The translations under genes and the position numbers were made by a program. A model generated the notes under the pieces. That model was not told the origin of the DNA. It saw nothing but the letters and a program-made list of their open reading frames with translations, and did no database searches. This document shows positions 45,769 through 55,195 of a stretch of DNA of 64,000 nucleotides, in pieces; within the stretch, counting starts at the first letter, position 1; each line of letters begins with the position of its first letter. Source of the stretch: Paracoccus sulfuroxidans (GTDB lineage: Bacteria > Pseudomonadota > Alphaproteobacteria > Rhodobacterales > Rhodobacteraceae); NCBI RefSeq assembly GCF_007830335.1, contig NZ_VLKU01000006.1, forward strand, positions 5,001 through 69,000, read 5' to 3'.

Positions 45769-46242
45769 ATGTCCGACAACCTCTCGATTCTTGAACGCCG
45801 CCGCATAGAGGCGATGATCCTGAAAAACGTCCATGAGGTGATCGAGGCGCGCTCGGGCCGGGATGAGGCTGATGCCGTCATCGGCGCGGCGGTGACGCAA
45901 TCGGCGATCCAGCAGGGGCAGGCCTTTGCGGCGACGCTGGATCATGCGCCGGACCTTCAGGACTTCGCCGATATCCTGCCCAACTGGACCCGCGATGGCG
46001 CGCTGGAGATCGAGACGCTGCATGCCTCACCCGAGCGGCTGGATTTCGACGTCCGCCGCTGCCGCTATGCCGAGATGTATCAGGAAATGGGTCTGGGCCG
46101 GATCGGCCATCTGCTGTCCTGCAGCCGCGATGGCGATTTCTGCATCGGCTACAATCCCGACATGAAGCTGACGCGGACGCAGACGATCATGAAGGGCGCC
46201 AGCCATTGCGACTTCCGCTATCGGATGGAAAGCGACGAATAG
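45769..46242 (+). CDS. L-2-amino-thiazoline-4-carboxylic acid hydrolase-like protein
   Basis: 157 residues. The C-terminal half has the family pattern as I recall it: YAEMYQEMGLGRIGHLLSCSRDGDF, then GYNPDMKLTRTQTIMKGASHCDFRY. The Pseudomonas founding member hydrolyses a thiazoline to cysteine derivatives. Most relatives are uncharacterised, so substrate is unknown. It is divergent from katG and converges with efp. Confidence 0.78.
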   Translation: MSDNLSILERRRIEAMILKNVHEVIEARSGRDEADAVIGAAVTQSAIQQGQAFAATLDHAPDLQDFADILPNWTRDGALEIETLHASPERLDFDVRRCRYAEMYQEMGLGRIGHLLSCSRDGDFCIGYNPDMKLTRTQTIMKGASHCDFRYRMESDE

Positions 46243-46250
46243 GCAGCGAA

Positions 46251-46270
46251 AAGGGGCCTTGCGGCCCCTT
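46251..46270. terminator. bidirectional terminator between ATC-hydrolase-like gene and efp
   Basis: A perfect 8-bp stem aaggggcc / ggcccctt with a ttgc loop, lying between the two convergent stop codons. Confidence 0.75.
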
Positions 46271-46278
46271 CCGGAAAC

Positions 46279-46845
46279 TCAGTTTTTGGCGCGTTCCACA
46301 TAAGAACGGTCTTCGGTGTTGATGACCACCCGGGTGCCCACGTCGATATGCGGGGGAACCATCACGCGCACGCCATTGGTCGCCATCGCAGGCTTATAGC
46401 TTGACGATGCGGTCTGGCCCTTCACCACCGGCTCGGTCTCGGCGATTTCGACGACGACACGCTGCGGCAGTGACATCGAGATCGGGATGCCGTTGTGGAC
46501 CTGCAGATAGACGCGCACGCCTTCGCCCAGGAAAACCTCATCGTCGCCGATGACGTCATTGGCGGCGACGACCTGCTCGTAGCTGACCGGCTCCATGAAG
46601 TGGAAGCCCTCGTCATCGTTGTAAAGATAGTCGTATTCGCGTTCGTCGACATGCGCCTTCTCCACCTGCTCGGTGGTCTTCCAGCGTTCCGACACCTTGA
46701 CCCCGTCCGAGATGCGACGCATGTCGATCTGGGTGGTCGGGGTGCCCTTGCCGGGGTGGAAGCTGGCGGCGGTCAGGACGACGTAAAGTTTGCCGTCGAG
46801 TTCGACGACGTTGCCTTTGCGAAGGCTCGAGGCGATGACTTTCAA
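46279..46845 (-). CDS. efp: translation elongation factor P
   Basis: 188 residues, three beta-barrel domains. EF-P rescues ribosomes stalled at polyproline. The loop FHPGKGT carries Lys33, the residue (Lys34 in E. coli) beta-lysylated by EpmA, so this is the lysine-type EF-P. The epmA gene lies next to it on the opposite strand, 129 bases away. Confidence 0.96.
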   Translation of the reverse strand: MKVIASSLRKGNVVELDGKLYVVLTAASFHPGKGTPTTQIDMRRISDGVKVSERWKTTEQVEKAHVDEREYDYLYNDDEGFHFMEPVSYEQVVAANDVIGDDEVFLGEGVRVYLQVHNGIPISMSLPQRVVVEIAETEPVVKGQTASSSYKPAMATNGVRVMVPPHIDVGTRVVINTEDRSYVERAKN

Positions 46846-46974
46846 GGTGTTTCCCTTGTCTGCTTTTCAATGAACCGATGGTCGGCTAGGTGAAACGCCG
46901 ACGAAGATGCCGCCCTTTAGCCTATTCGATGCGAAATCGCCAGCGATTAGCGTGCGCCACGCAGGAGGCCTTTG

Positions 46975-48027
46975 ATGAGCAAGCCCGCAGATCTTTCCAG
47001 CCCCTGGTGGGACCGCAACCGCCACGCCGACCGGCGTCCCTTGCTGCTGGCGCGCAACCGCATCCAGCGCGCGATCCGCGACTGGCTGGAGGCGCAGGAT
47101 TTTCTGGAGATCGACCCGGCCGCGCTGGTCATCAGCCCCGGCAATGAGGTGCATCTGCACGCCTTCCAGACTGTGCAGATCGGCAACGATGGTGCGACGC
47201 GGCCCATGTATCTGCACACCAGCCCCGAATTCGCCATGAAAAAGCTGCTGGCGGCGGGCGAAGAGCGGATCTTTTCCTTCGCCCATGTCTGGCGCAACCG
47301 CGAACATACCGTCACCCACAGCCCGGAATTTTCCATGCTGGAATGGTATCGCGCGGGTCAGGACTATCGCGTGCTCTTTGACGATTGCGCGCATTACCTG
47401 CGGCTGGCCGCCGAGGCTGCCGGGGCCGAGGAGTTGCGCCACCGCGAGGCGAGCTGCGACCCCTTCGCTACGCCCGAGATCGTCAGCGTGGCCGAGGCGT
47501 TTCGCGAATTCGCCAAGATTGACCTGCTGGCCACCTGCGACGGGGCCGAGACGGATGAGCCCGCCCTGCGCGCCATGGCCGAGGCGCAGGGCATCCGTAC
47601 CGCGCTCGATGACAACTGGTCCGACATCATGTCCCGCATTCTGGTCGAGAAGGTCGAGCCGCATCTGGGCCATCACCGTCCGCTGATCCTTGACCGTTAT
47701 CCCGCTGCCGAGGCCGCTCTGGCCCGCCGCGCCGCCGATGATCCGCGCGAGGCCGAGCGATTCGAGCTTTACGCCTGCGGGGTCGAGCTGGCGAACGGCT
47801 TTGGCGAATTGACCGACCCGGCCGAGCAGCGCCGCCGCTTCATTCTGGAAATGGTCGAGAAGCAGCGCGTCTATGGCGAACGCTATCCGCTGGATGAGGA
47901 TTTTCTGGCCGCTCTGGCCTTCATGCCGCCCGCCTCGGGCTGTGCGCTGGGCTTTGACCGGCTGGTGATGCTGGCCACCGGCGCGCCGCGTCTGGATGAG
48001 GTCATCTGGACCCCGGTTGCGGGCTAG
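46975..48027 (+). CDS. epmA: EF-P--lysine ligase EpmA (GenX/PoxA)
   Basis: 350 residues, like a lysyl-tRNA synthetase catalytic core without the anticodon domain. Class II motifs are PMYLHTSPEFAMKKLLAAG, FSFAHVWRNRE with HSPEFSMLEWY, and SGCALGFDRLVML at the end. ATG 46975 has GGAGG upstream; the codon before it, TTG, is an unlikely start. It modifies EF-P, encoded divergently next door. The 2,3-aminomutase EpmB is not in the window. Confidence 0.95.
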   Translation: MSKPADLSSPWWDRNRHADRRPLLLARNRIQRAIRDWLEAQDFLEIDPAALVISPGNEVHLHAFQTVQIGNDGATRPMYLHTSPEFAMKKLLAAGEERIFSFAHVWRNREHTVTHSPEFSMLEWYRAGQDYRVLFDDCAHYLRLAAEAAGAEELRHREASCDPFATPEIVSVAEAFREFAKIDLLATCDGAETDEPALRAMAEAQGIRTALDDNWSDIMSRILVEKVEPHLGHHRPLILDRYPAAEAALARRAADDPREAERFELYACGVELANGFGELTDPAEQRRRFILEMVEKQRVYGERYPLDEDFLAALAFMPPASGCALGFDRLVMLATGAPRLDEVIWTPVAG

Positions 48028-48029
48028 GG

Positions 48030-48056
48030 GCAGCGCCGGAAGGCCTCCGGCGCTGC
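48030..48056. terminator. bidirectional terminator between epmA and the deaminase gene
   Basis: A perfect 11-bp stem gcagcgccgga / tccggcgctgc with a 5-base loop between convergent genes. No T run is present on either side. Confidence 0.65.
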
Positions 48057-48069
48057 GATGGGCAACGGT

Positions 48070-48528
48070 TCAGCCCGCGCTGAAGCGGTTCCAGCGATCG
48101 GCGTGATCGCGGCGGAACTCGGTCACCAGATCGATGCAGGCCGGGTCCTGATAGACGGCCAGCTCGACCTCTTGCGTCTGCAGCCAGTCATGCGCGCCGC
48201 TGTAGTGATGCGTCTCGCCAATCACGATCCGCGACACGCCCGCGACGATGGCCGCGCCTGCGCACATCGGGCAGGGGGCCTCGGTTGCGGCCAGCACCAC
48301 ATCGCCCTTCAGCGGGCCGGGGTGGGACTTCAGGAACGCACCCAGACAGGTCATCTCGGCATGGGCCAGAAAGTCGCCGTCCTGGATCTGCCGGTTGTGA
48401 CCCCGGCTGACGATCCGATCGCCGATGACCAGCACCGCGCCGAAGGGCATCCCGCCCGAGGCGACGCCCTTGCGGGCCTCCTCCAGCGCTTCCGCCAGCA
48501 GGTGCTGATCGCTCAGGGTGCCGCTCAT
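48070..48528 (-). CDS. nucleoside/nucleobase deaminase (cytidine-deaminase-like fold)
   Basis: 152 residues. Zinc motifs are HAEMTCLGAF (His, catalytic Glu) and PCPMCAGA (two Cys). It resembles yeast-type cytosine deaminase and guanine deaminase rather than the E. coli CodA amidohydrolase. Its ATG 48528 overlaps the stop of the NCS1 permease gene (ATGA). The pairing argues that it deaminates the base the permease imports, perhaps cytosine or guanine. Confidence 0.87.
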   Translation of the reverse strand: MSGTLSDQHLLAEALEEARKGVASGGMPFGAVLVIGDRIVSRGHNRQIQDGDFLAHAEMTCLGAFLKSHPGPLKGDVVLAATEAPCPMCAGAAIVAGVSRIVIGETHHYSGAHDWLQTQEVELAVYQDPACIDLVTEFRRDHADRWNRFSAG

Positions 48529-49961
48529 GCCCGGGCCTTCTGGCCGGACAGCAGATAGTGGAAGAGGCCACCCGCCGCTGCGCCGAAGAACCACGAGAAT
48601 GCGGCCAGCCCGCTGAACTCCGACAGCTGCGAGATCGACAGCGCAACCGCCGCCGCCAGCACCAGCGCGATGATGGCGTTCACGTTGAAGCCGCTGGAAT
48701 ACCAGTATTTCCCGCGCGGATCCTCGCTATAAAGGCTGTCCAGATCGATCTGCTGCCTGCGGATGAAGTAGTAGTCGCAGATGATGACGCCGAAGATCGG
48801 CCCGATGAAGGAACCCAGCGTGCCCAGCGTGTACTGCACCATGACCGGATCGGAATAAAGCTTCCACGGCATCACGGCGACCGACAGCAGCGAGGCCAGC
48901 ACGCCCGCCCGGCGGAAGGTCAGGTATTTGGGCGCAAGGTTCGTCAGGTCCATCGCGGCCGACACGAAGTTCGCCACGATATTGGTCGCGATCGTCGCCG
49001 TCATGAAGGTCAGCGCGCCCAGCATGATCGCGGTCACGTTGTCCAGACGCGCGACCAGATGCACCGGGTCGGTGATCAGCTCGCCAAAGACTTTCAGCGC
49101 GCCCGAGGTGGTCACGACCGTCACCAGCGCAAACAGCGCGAAGTTGATCGGCAGGCCCAGGAAGTTCGCCTGCTGCATCGCCTTGCGCGATTTCAGGAAG
49201 CGCGAGAAGTCGGCGAAGTTCAGCGTTGTCCCGGCAAACCATGCCACGGTGAAGGCGACCGCCGTGAACCAGGCCGAGATCGCCTGCCCGCCGGTCAGTT
49301 GCTCCGAACTCAGGCTGAAGTCGATGTGCTGAAGCCCGCCGGCTTTCCAGACGATCCAGCCCGCCAGCAGGAACATCACCAGATAGATGGCCGGACCGGC
49401 CCAGTCGGTGAATTTCCGGATGGCCTCCCAGCCGTAGTAAAAGACCGCGAGTTGCGAGAACCACATCACGAGGAAGCAGATCCAGCCCAGCGTCGACATG
49501 CCGAGGATCGAGTTGTCGTTCAGCGCAGCCGAGCCGGGGGCCAGCCGCAGCGTGACCACGACCAGCGCGGTCGAAGCGACCCAGGTCTGGATCCCGTACC
49601 AGCAGGTCGCCGTCGAGGCCTTGATCATGCTGGGGATGTTCGCGCCGAAGACGCCGAAGGCGGGGCGGCAGAAGGCGGCGAAAGCGATGCCGTATTTCTG
49701 CCCGGCGCGACCGGCGAGGTTGGTGAAGACATAGATCAGCATGATCCCGGCGATCAGCGCCGAAAACACCTGAAAACCGCCCAGACCCAGCGTGAACAGG
49801 CTGGCGGCGAACACATAGCCCGCCACGCTGTGGACGTTCGACATCCACATGGCCGAGAGGTTGTAGACCCCCCAGTCCTGATTTTTCACGGGGGCGATGT
49901 CGTGGTTTGACAGGCGGTCGCTGACGGGCAGCGCGGGGGATGAGGGTGAGTTTGAATGCAA
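48525..49961 (-). CDS. NCS1-family nucleobase permease
   Basis: 478 residues, twelve hydrophobic helices. NCS1 features are DWGVYNLSAMWMSNVHSVAGYVFAASLF at the first helix, ANIPSMIKASTATCWYGIQTW, LNFADFSRF, and GPIFGVIICDYYFIRRQQ. The family imports uracil, cytosine, allantoin or hydantoins with a proton or Na+. It is coupled to the downstream deaminase. The 5' region contains a 12-bp long-range inverted repeat that may fold in the mRNA leader. Confidence 0.9.
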   Translation of the reverse strand: MHSNSPSSPALPVSDRLSNHDIAPVKNQDWGVYNLSAMWMSNVHSVAGYVFAASLFTLGLGGFQVFSALIAGIMLIYVFTNLAGRAGQKYGIAFAAFCRPAFGVFGANIPSMIKASTATCWYGIQTWVASTALVVVTLRLAPGSAALNDNSILGMSTLGWICFLVMWFSQLAVFYYGWEAIRKFTDWAGPAIYLVMFLLAGWIVWKAGGLQHIDFSLSSEQLTGGQAISAWFTAVAFTVAWFAGTTLNFADFSRFLKSRKAMQQANFLGLPINFALFALVTVVTTSGALKVFGELITDPVHLVARLDNVTAIMLGALTFMTATIATNIVANFVSAAMDLTNLAPKYLTFRRAGVLASLLSVAVMPWKLYSDPVMVQYTLGTLGSFIGPIFGVIICDYYFIRRQQIDLDSLYSEDPRGKYWYSSGFNVNAIIALVLAAAVALSISQLSEFSGLAAFSWFFGAAAGGLFHYLLSGQKARA

Positions 49962-50297
49962 GTGGGCTCTCCGCGGCCGTATGACGGCGCAAATGTTGGA
50001 AGAATCGCAATGGCGGGAAAGGCTGTGCGCGGGCTAAGTCGGGTTCAGGTCGACCTCATGACAATGGCGGCACCAGCCCATGTAACAGACTGATCGTGAT
50101 GGCCCCCGCGTTCACGAAGGCGAGAGCGCGCCGACTTAGCCCTAAATCCGCAAGGCTGACCAGAGGGAAATATAAACAGCTTATAAAAATAGAAGATAAT
50201 TGGTACGGGCCGCGATTTTCCACGACCTAGGTATGGGAACGCCGGTCGGTTTCCCTGCCCGGCGCGTTGTTTTGCCTCTGTCAGAGGGGTCGAATCG
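49962..50297. other. 336-base leader/intergenic region upstream of the permease
   Basis: No gene is supported. It contains the inverted-repeat pair at 50031-50142 and an AT-rich patch at about 50170-50205 (aaatataaacagcttataaaaat) where the permease promoter could lie. The end nearest 50298 is simply downstream of the acyl-CoA dehydrogenase gene. Confidence 0.5.
50031..50142 (-). repeat. long-range 12-bp inverted repeat, possible structured leader RNA
   Basis: gggctaagtcgg (50031-50042) is the exact reverse complement of ccgacttagccc (50131-50142), with 88 bases between. On the permease strand the two would close a domain containing further possible helices, including the palindrome aggtcgacct. 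Its end lies 69 bases from the permease start. This could be a riboswitch-like leader or, less likely, a small mobile element. I could not match it to a known riboswitch class. Confidence 0.5.
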
Positions 50298-51425
50298 CTA
50301 CAGGCTGCGGGCGATGACCAGCCGCTGCACCTCGCTGGTGCCTTCGTAAATCTGGGTCACGCGGACGTCGCGATAGATGCGTTCGACCGGGTAATCGCGC
50401 AGATAGCCATAGCCGCCATGGATCTGGATCGCGTCCGAGCAGACCTTCTCGGCCATTTCCGACGCCACCAGCTTCGCCATCGAGGCTTCGGTCAGGCAGG
50501 GCAGGCCCGCTTCGCGCAGGGCGGCGGCATGCAGGACCATCTGATGCGCGGTCTCGATCCGGGTGGCCATATCGGCCAGCATGAAAGAGATCGCCTGATG
50601 CTGGGCGATGGGCTTGCCGAAGGTGATGCGTTCCTTGGCATAGGCCTTCGCATGCTCGAACGCCGCCCGCGCCATGCCGACGGATTGCGCGGCGATGCCG
50701 ATGCGCCCGCCTTCAAGGTTCGCAAGCGCGATCTTCAGCCCCTCGCCTTCCGCGCCCAGCAGGTTCTCTGCAGGCACGCGCATGTCGGTGAAGGAAATCG
50801 CGCAGGTGTCCGAGCTCATCAGGCCCAGCTTCTTCTCGACCGTCATCACCTCATAGCCGGGGGTGTCGGTTTCGACGATGAAGGCGGAAATGCCCTTCTT
50901 GCCCGCCGCCGGATCGGTCACGGCAAAGGTGATGATGACCTTGCCGTTCTTGCCCGAGGTGATGAACTGCTTCGAGCCATTCAGCACGTAATGGTCGCCG
51001 TCCCTGACCGCGCGCGTCTTGATTGCGGCGGCGTCCGAACCGGTCGAGGGTTCGGTCAGCGCGAACCCCCCGATCCATTCGCCCGAGGCCAGTTTCGGCA
51101 GGTATTTCTGCTTCTGCGCTTCGGTGCCGTATTTCACGATGGGCATGCAGCCGACCGAGCTATGCACCGACACGATGGTCGAGCAGGGGCCGTCGCCCGC
51201 CGCGATTTCCTCCAGCGCCAGCGCATAGGCAATCGTGCCAAGGTCCGAGCCGCCGTATTCCTCGGGGACCAGCATGCCAAGGAAGCCAAGCTCGCCCATC
51301 TCGGTCAGTTCTTCGCGCGGGAAGCGGGCCTCGGCGTCGCGTTCGGCGGCACCGGGGGCCAGACGCTCCTGCGCAAAGTCACGGGCTGCGTCGCGGATCT
51401 GTTCCTGCAGTTCGGTCAGTAGCAT
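50298..51425 (-). CDS. acyl-CoA dehydrogenase, short-chain type
   Basis: 375 residues. Landmarks are the flavin/substrate segments [16 protein letters not shown], then [35 protein letters not shown], and the C-terminal catalytic Glu in [16 protein letters not shown]. It dehydrogenates short or branched acyl-CoA using ETF. ATG 51425 overlaps the thiolase stop by one base. It is the last gene of a four-gene acyl-CoA operon. Confidence 0.94.
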   Translation of the reverse strand: MLLTELQEQIRDAARDFAQERLAPGAAERDAEARFPREELTEMGELGFLGMLVPEEYGGSDLGTIAYALALEEIAAGDGPCSTIVSVHSSVGCMPIVKYGTEAQKQKYLPKLASGEWIGGFALTEPSTGSDAAAIKTRAVRDGDHYVLNGSKQFITSGKNGKVIITFAVTDPAAGKKGISAFIVETDTPGYEVMTVEKKLGLMSSDTCAISFTDMRVPAENLLGAEGEGLKIALANLEGGRIGIAAQSVGMARAAFEHAKAYAKERITFGKPIAQHQAISFMLADMATRIETAHQMVLHAAALREAGLPCLTEASMAKLVASEMAEKVCSDAIQIHGGYGYLRDYPVERIYRDVRVTQIYEGTSEVQRLVIARSL

Positions 51426-52615
51426 CAGATGATCCTTTCGATGGCGACAGCGGTGGCTTCGCCCCCACCGATGCAAAGCGAGGCGACGCCGCGCGTCAAG
51501 CCATGCGTTTCCAGCGCATTGAGCAGCGTCACCATGACGCGCGCGCCAGAGGCCCCAATCGGGTGGCCAAGGGCGCAGGCGCCGCCGTGGATGTTCACCT
51601 TGTCATGCGGCAGGTCCAGATCGCGCATCGCGGCCATGGCGACGACGGCAAAGGCCTCGTTCACTTCGAACAGATCGACGTCCGAGAGGTTCCAGCCGGT
51701 CTTCTCGGCCAGCTTCCGCATCGCGCCAATGGGCGCGGTCGGGAACAGGTTCGGCTTGTCGGCATGGGTGGTGTGGCCGACCAGCACGGCGCGCGGGGTC
51801 AGGCCGCGCTTTTCGGCCTCGGATGCGCGCATCATCACCAGCGCCGCCGCGCCGTCCGAAATGGACGACGAGTTCGCCGCCGTCACCGTGCCGCCTTCGC
51901 GGAAGGCGGGGCGCAGCGTCGGGATCTTGTCCAGACGCGCCTTGCCGGGCTGTTCGTCGATGCGGATCACCGCCTCGCCCTTGCCGGCGCGCACGGTCAC
52001 CGGGGCGACCTCATTGGCGAAAAGCCCGTCCTCGATGGCCTTCTGCGCCCGCTTCAGCGAGGTGATGGCGTAATTGTCCTGAGCCTCGCGCGTGAACTGG
52101 TAGGCTTGCGCGCAATCCTCGGCAAAGGTGCCCATCAGGCGGCCCTTGTCATAGGCGTCCTCAAGCCCATCGAGGAACATGCTGTCCATGACCTGACCGT
52201 GGCCCATGCGGAAGCCGCCGCGCGCCTTCGGCAGCAGATAGGGGGCGTTCGTCATGCTTTCCATGCCGCCCGCGACGATCACGTCAGCGCTGCCTGCCAG
52301 CAGCAGGTCATGCGCCAGCATCGCGGCCTTCATGCCCGAGCCGCACATCTTGTTCACCGTGGTCGCGCCCGCGCCCAGCGGCAGACCGGCTTTCAGGGCC
52401 GCCTGACGGGCCGGGGCCTGACCCTGACCTGCGGGCAGGACGCAGCCCATGATGATTTCCTCGACGGCCTCGGGCGCAAGGCCCGCGCCTTCCAGCGCGG
52501 CGCGGATCGCGACCGCGCCCAGATCGGCGGCCTCGGTCGAGGCGAAGTCGCCCTGAAAGCCGCCCATGGGGGTGCGGGCTGCTCCGGCGATGACGATGGG
52601 GTCGGAATTTGCCAT
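51425..52615 (-). CDS. acetyl-CoA acetyltransferase (thiolase)
   Basis: 396 residues. All thiolase residues are present: the acyl-accepting Cys in [30 protein letters not shown]-type segment ([14 protein letters not shown] here), and CIGGGEATA with the second Cys. It cleaves or forms acetoacetyl-CoA. It follows an SDR gene after 11 bases and overlaps the dehydrogenase gene. Confidence 0.95.
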   Translation of the reverse strand: MANSDPIVIAGAARTPMGGFQGDFASTEAADLGAVAIRAALEGAGLAPEAVEEIIMGCVLPAGQGQAPARQAALKAGLPLGAGATTVNKMCGSGMKAAMLAHDLLLAGSADVIVAGGMESMTNAPYLLPKARGGFRMGHGQVMDSMFLDGLEDAYDKGRLMGTFAEDCAQAYQFTREAQDNYAITSLKRAQKAIEDGLFANEVAPVTVRAGKGEAVIRIDEQPGKARLDKIPTLRPAFREGGTVTAANSSSISDGAAALVMMRASEAEKRGLTPRAVLVGHTTHADKPNLFPTAPIGAMRKLAEKTGWNLSDVDLFEVNEAFAVVAMAAMRDLDLPHDKVNIHGGACALGHPIGASGARVMVTLLNALETHGLTRGVASLCIGGGEATAVAIERII

Positions 52616-52626
52616 GATCTTCTTCC

Positions 52627-53394
52627 TTATTTCGCGGCCATGCGAAGGGCACCGTCCAAGCGGATGACCTCGCCGTTCAACATCTGGTTCTCGGCGATAT
52701 GCCGGACCATGGAAGCATATTCCGCCGGATCTCCCAGGCGGGGCGGGAAGGGGACCGAGGCCCCCAGGCCATCCTGCACCTCTTGCGACATGCCCGCCAT
52801 CATCGGGGTCTTGAATATGCCGGGGGCAATGGTCACGACGCGGATGCCATGGCGCGCCAGTTCGCGCGCGGCGGGCAGGGTCAGCGCGGCGACCGCGCCT
52901 TTGGACGAGGCATAGGCCGCCTGTCCGATCTGCCCGTCATAGGCCGCAATCGAGGCGGTGTTGATGATCACCCCGCGTTCGCCGCTGGCGTCGGGCTGGT
53001 TTTTGGTCATCGCCTCGGCGGCCAGACGCAGCATGTTGAAGGTCCCGATCAGGTTGATCGAGACGGCGCGCGCGAAACTCTCCAGCCGATGCGGACCATC
53101 GCGACCGACGATCTTTTCGCCCGGCGCGACGCCTGCGCAATTCACCAGCCCGTCGATGCGGCCAAAGGCGTCCAGTGCGGCCTTGATGGCGGCCTGACCG
53201 TCCTCGTCGCTGGTCACATCCGTCTTCTGGAACCGCGCATTCGCGCCCAGTTCGGCTGCAGCGGCCTCTCCGGCCTCGGCGTTGATGTCCAGCAGCACGA
53301 CCTTGCCGCCATTCTCGACCACCATCCGGGCGACCGCATTGCCCAGACCCGAGCCTGCGCCGGTCACCAGAAATACCTTGTCAGTCAATTGCAT
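52627..53394 (-). CDS. SDR 3-hydroxyacyl-CoA dehydrogenase (HSD17B10-like)
   Basis: 255 residues. Features are [34 protein letters not shown], and [39 protein letters not shown]. This pattern is that of type II (mitochondrial-like) 3-hydroxyacyl-CoA dehydrogenase. It supplies the missing oxidation step between the acyl-CoA dehydrogenase and thiolase of the same operon, though no enoyl-CoA hydratase gene is in the set. Confidence 0.92.
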   Translation of the reverse strand: MQLTDKVFLVTGAGSGLGNAVARMVVENGGKVVLLDINAEAGEAAAAELGANARFQKTDVTSDEDGQAAIKAALDAFGRIDGLVNCAGVAPGEKIVGRDGPHRLESFARAVSINLIGTFNMLRLAAEAMTKNQPDASGERGVIINTASIAAYDGQIGQAAYASSKGAVAALTLPAARELARHGIRVVTIAPGIFKTPMMAGMSQEVQDGLGASVPFPPRLGDPAEYASMVRHIAENQMLNGEVIRLDGALRMAAK

Positions 53395-53397
53395 GGC

Positions 53398-55068
53398 TCA
53401 GGCCTTTTCTGCTTGCTGTTTCTCGACCTCGGCCTTGCGCAAAAGGAAGCGCTGGATCTTGCCGGAGGGCGTCTTGGGAAGTTCGGTGACGAAATCGATC
53501 AGGCGCGGATAGGCATGGGCCGAAAGGCGCTTCTTGACATGCTGGCGCAGCTCTTCGGCCAGCGCCTCGCTGCCCTGCTGGCCTGCGGCCAGAATGACAT
53601 AGGCCTTCACGATCTCGGTCCGCTCGGGGTCGGGGACGCCGACGGCGGCGGCCTCGGTGACCGCAGGATGCTCCAGCAGCGCGCTTTCCACGTCGAATGG
53701 CCCGATCCGATAGCCCGAGGAGGTGATCAGGTCATCCGCACGCCCGATGAAGCTGACCGAGCCATCGGGCTCGAACTCCACGCTGTCGCCGGTGCGGTAA
53801 TAGCCGCCTTCAATCGCGGGCGTGTCCTTCTGGTAATAGCCGGTGAACCACAGGATCGGAGAGTTCGCGATGTCGATGGCCAGGACGCCCGGCTGGTTCG
53901 GCCCCTGCTCATTCCCGGCCTCATCCAGCACGGCCACGCGATAGCCCGGCATGGCAAACCCGGCCGAGCCCGCGCGCACCGCATGCGACAGGCCGTGGTG
54001 GTTGTTGACGACCATCCCGGTCTCGGTCTGGCCGTAATGGTCAAAGATCGGCACGGCCAGATTTTCATCGAACCAGCGGATGACTTCCGGGTTCAGAGGC
54101 TCGCCCGCCGAGGACACGACCCGCAGCTTGCCCTTCACCCGCAGCGCGGCCTCAGGACCCGCAGCTAGCAGCAGACGGAAGGCAGTCGGTGAACCGGCAA
54201 GGCTGGTGACGCCCAGACGCTCGATCAGGTCATAGGTCGATTCGGCGGTGAAGCCGCCTTCGTAAAGCGTCGTCGCGACGCCCAGCAGCAAGGGGCCGGT
54301 CACGGCATAGTAAAGCCCATAGGCCCAGCCCGGATCGGCGATGTTCCAGAAGATGTCGTCGGACCGCAGCCCGACCGCCTCGCGCATATAGGCACCAAAG
54401 GCCAGCAGCGCGCGCAGCGGCACCGGCACGCCCTTCGGCAGCCCCGTCGTGCCCGAGGTCGACATCATCATGAACAGATCATCGCCCTTGCGCATCACCG
54501 GCGCGAACTCGACCGAGGCGGTCGCCAGCGCGGCCCCAAGGTCCAGATCTCCGGTCCGCGGCGCATCGCCCGAGGCCAGCACCGTTGCCACGCGGGGCAG
54601 ATCGGCGATCTCGTCCAGCTTGCTGCGGTTGGCCGAATTGGTGACCACCAGCCGCGTGCCGCCAATCTGGAAGCGGTGCTCGATGGCCTTCGGCCCAAAC
54701 GCGGTGAACAGCGGCTGATAGACCGCGCCCAGACGCCAGGCGCCCAGGATCGTCGCCACCAGATCGACCGAGCGCGGCAGCAGTCCCGCGACCACATCGC
54801 CCGCCTTCACGCCCTGCGCTGCCAGCACATTCGCCATGCGGGCCGACAGATCGCGCAGATCCTCGAAACTGTATTCGCTCAGCGTGCCCTCGGCCGAGAT
54901 CGCCCGCAGCGCCAGACGGTTCTGCCCGGTGTGGCGGTCGACGCATTCGACGCAGGCGTTCAGCGCGTCCAGATTGCCGGACAGGCGCGCAATCTCGGTC
55001 TCGATGCGAAAGTTACGGCTGGCATCTGCATAGCTTGGCGTTGCCGCTGCAACTGGCGTGTCGGTCAT
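53398..55068 (-). CDS. AMP-binding acyl-CoA synthetase
   Basis: 556 residues. The adenylate-forming P-loop is MSTSGTTGLPKGVPVPL. Further core motifs are DHYGQTETGMVVNN, YYRTGDSVEFEPDG, and the C-terminal catalytic Lys in PKTPSGKIQRFLLR. It activates a short- or medium-chain acid, feeding the downstream beta-oxidation-like genes. ATG 55068 has GGAGG upstream; the frame above it has no family similarity. Confidence 0.93.
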   Translation of the reverse strand: MTDTPVAAATPSYADASRNFRIETEIARLSGNLDALNACVECVDRHTGQNRLALRAISAEGTLSEYSFEDLRDLSARMANVLAAQGVKAGDVVAGLLPRSVDLVATILGAWRLGAVYQPLFTAFGPKAIEHRFQIGGTRLVVTNSANRSKLDEIADLPRVATVLASGDAPRTGDLDLGAALATASVEFAPVMRKGDDLFMMMSTSGTTGLPKGVPVPLRALLAFGAYMREAVGLRSDDIFWNIADPGWAYGLYYAVTGPLLLGVATTLYEGGFTAESTYDLIERLGVTSLAGSPTAFRLLLAAGPEAALRVKGKLRVVSSAGEPLNPEVIRWFDENLAVPIFDHYGQTETGMVVNNHHGLSHAVRAGSAGFAMPGYRVAVLDEAGNEQGPNQPGVLAIDIANSPILWFTGYYQKDTPAIEGGYYRTGDSVEFEPDGSVSFIGRADDLITSSGYRIGPFDVESALLEHPAVTEAAAVGVPDPERTEIVKAYVILAAGQQGSEALAEELRQHVKKRLSAHAYPRLIDFVTELPKTPSGKIQRFLLRKAEVEKQQAEKA

Positions 55069-55195
55069 CCGTTGATCCTCCAATGCCGCGCCTTTCCCCT
55101 CAAAGGCGCAAGATGGCGAAAGGTTAATGGCAACTGTCTTGCAAACAATGACATTGAGTGGCCAAATACCTGATCGGTTTTGCAATAGGTGAGGA

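Noticed and set aside
50031-50142. A TPP or guanidine-I riboswitch
   Set aside because: The conserved core sequences of these classes could not be found in the enclosed region.
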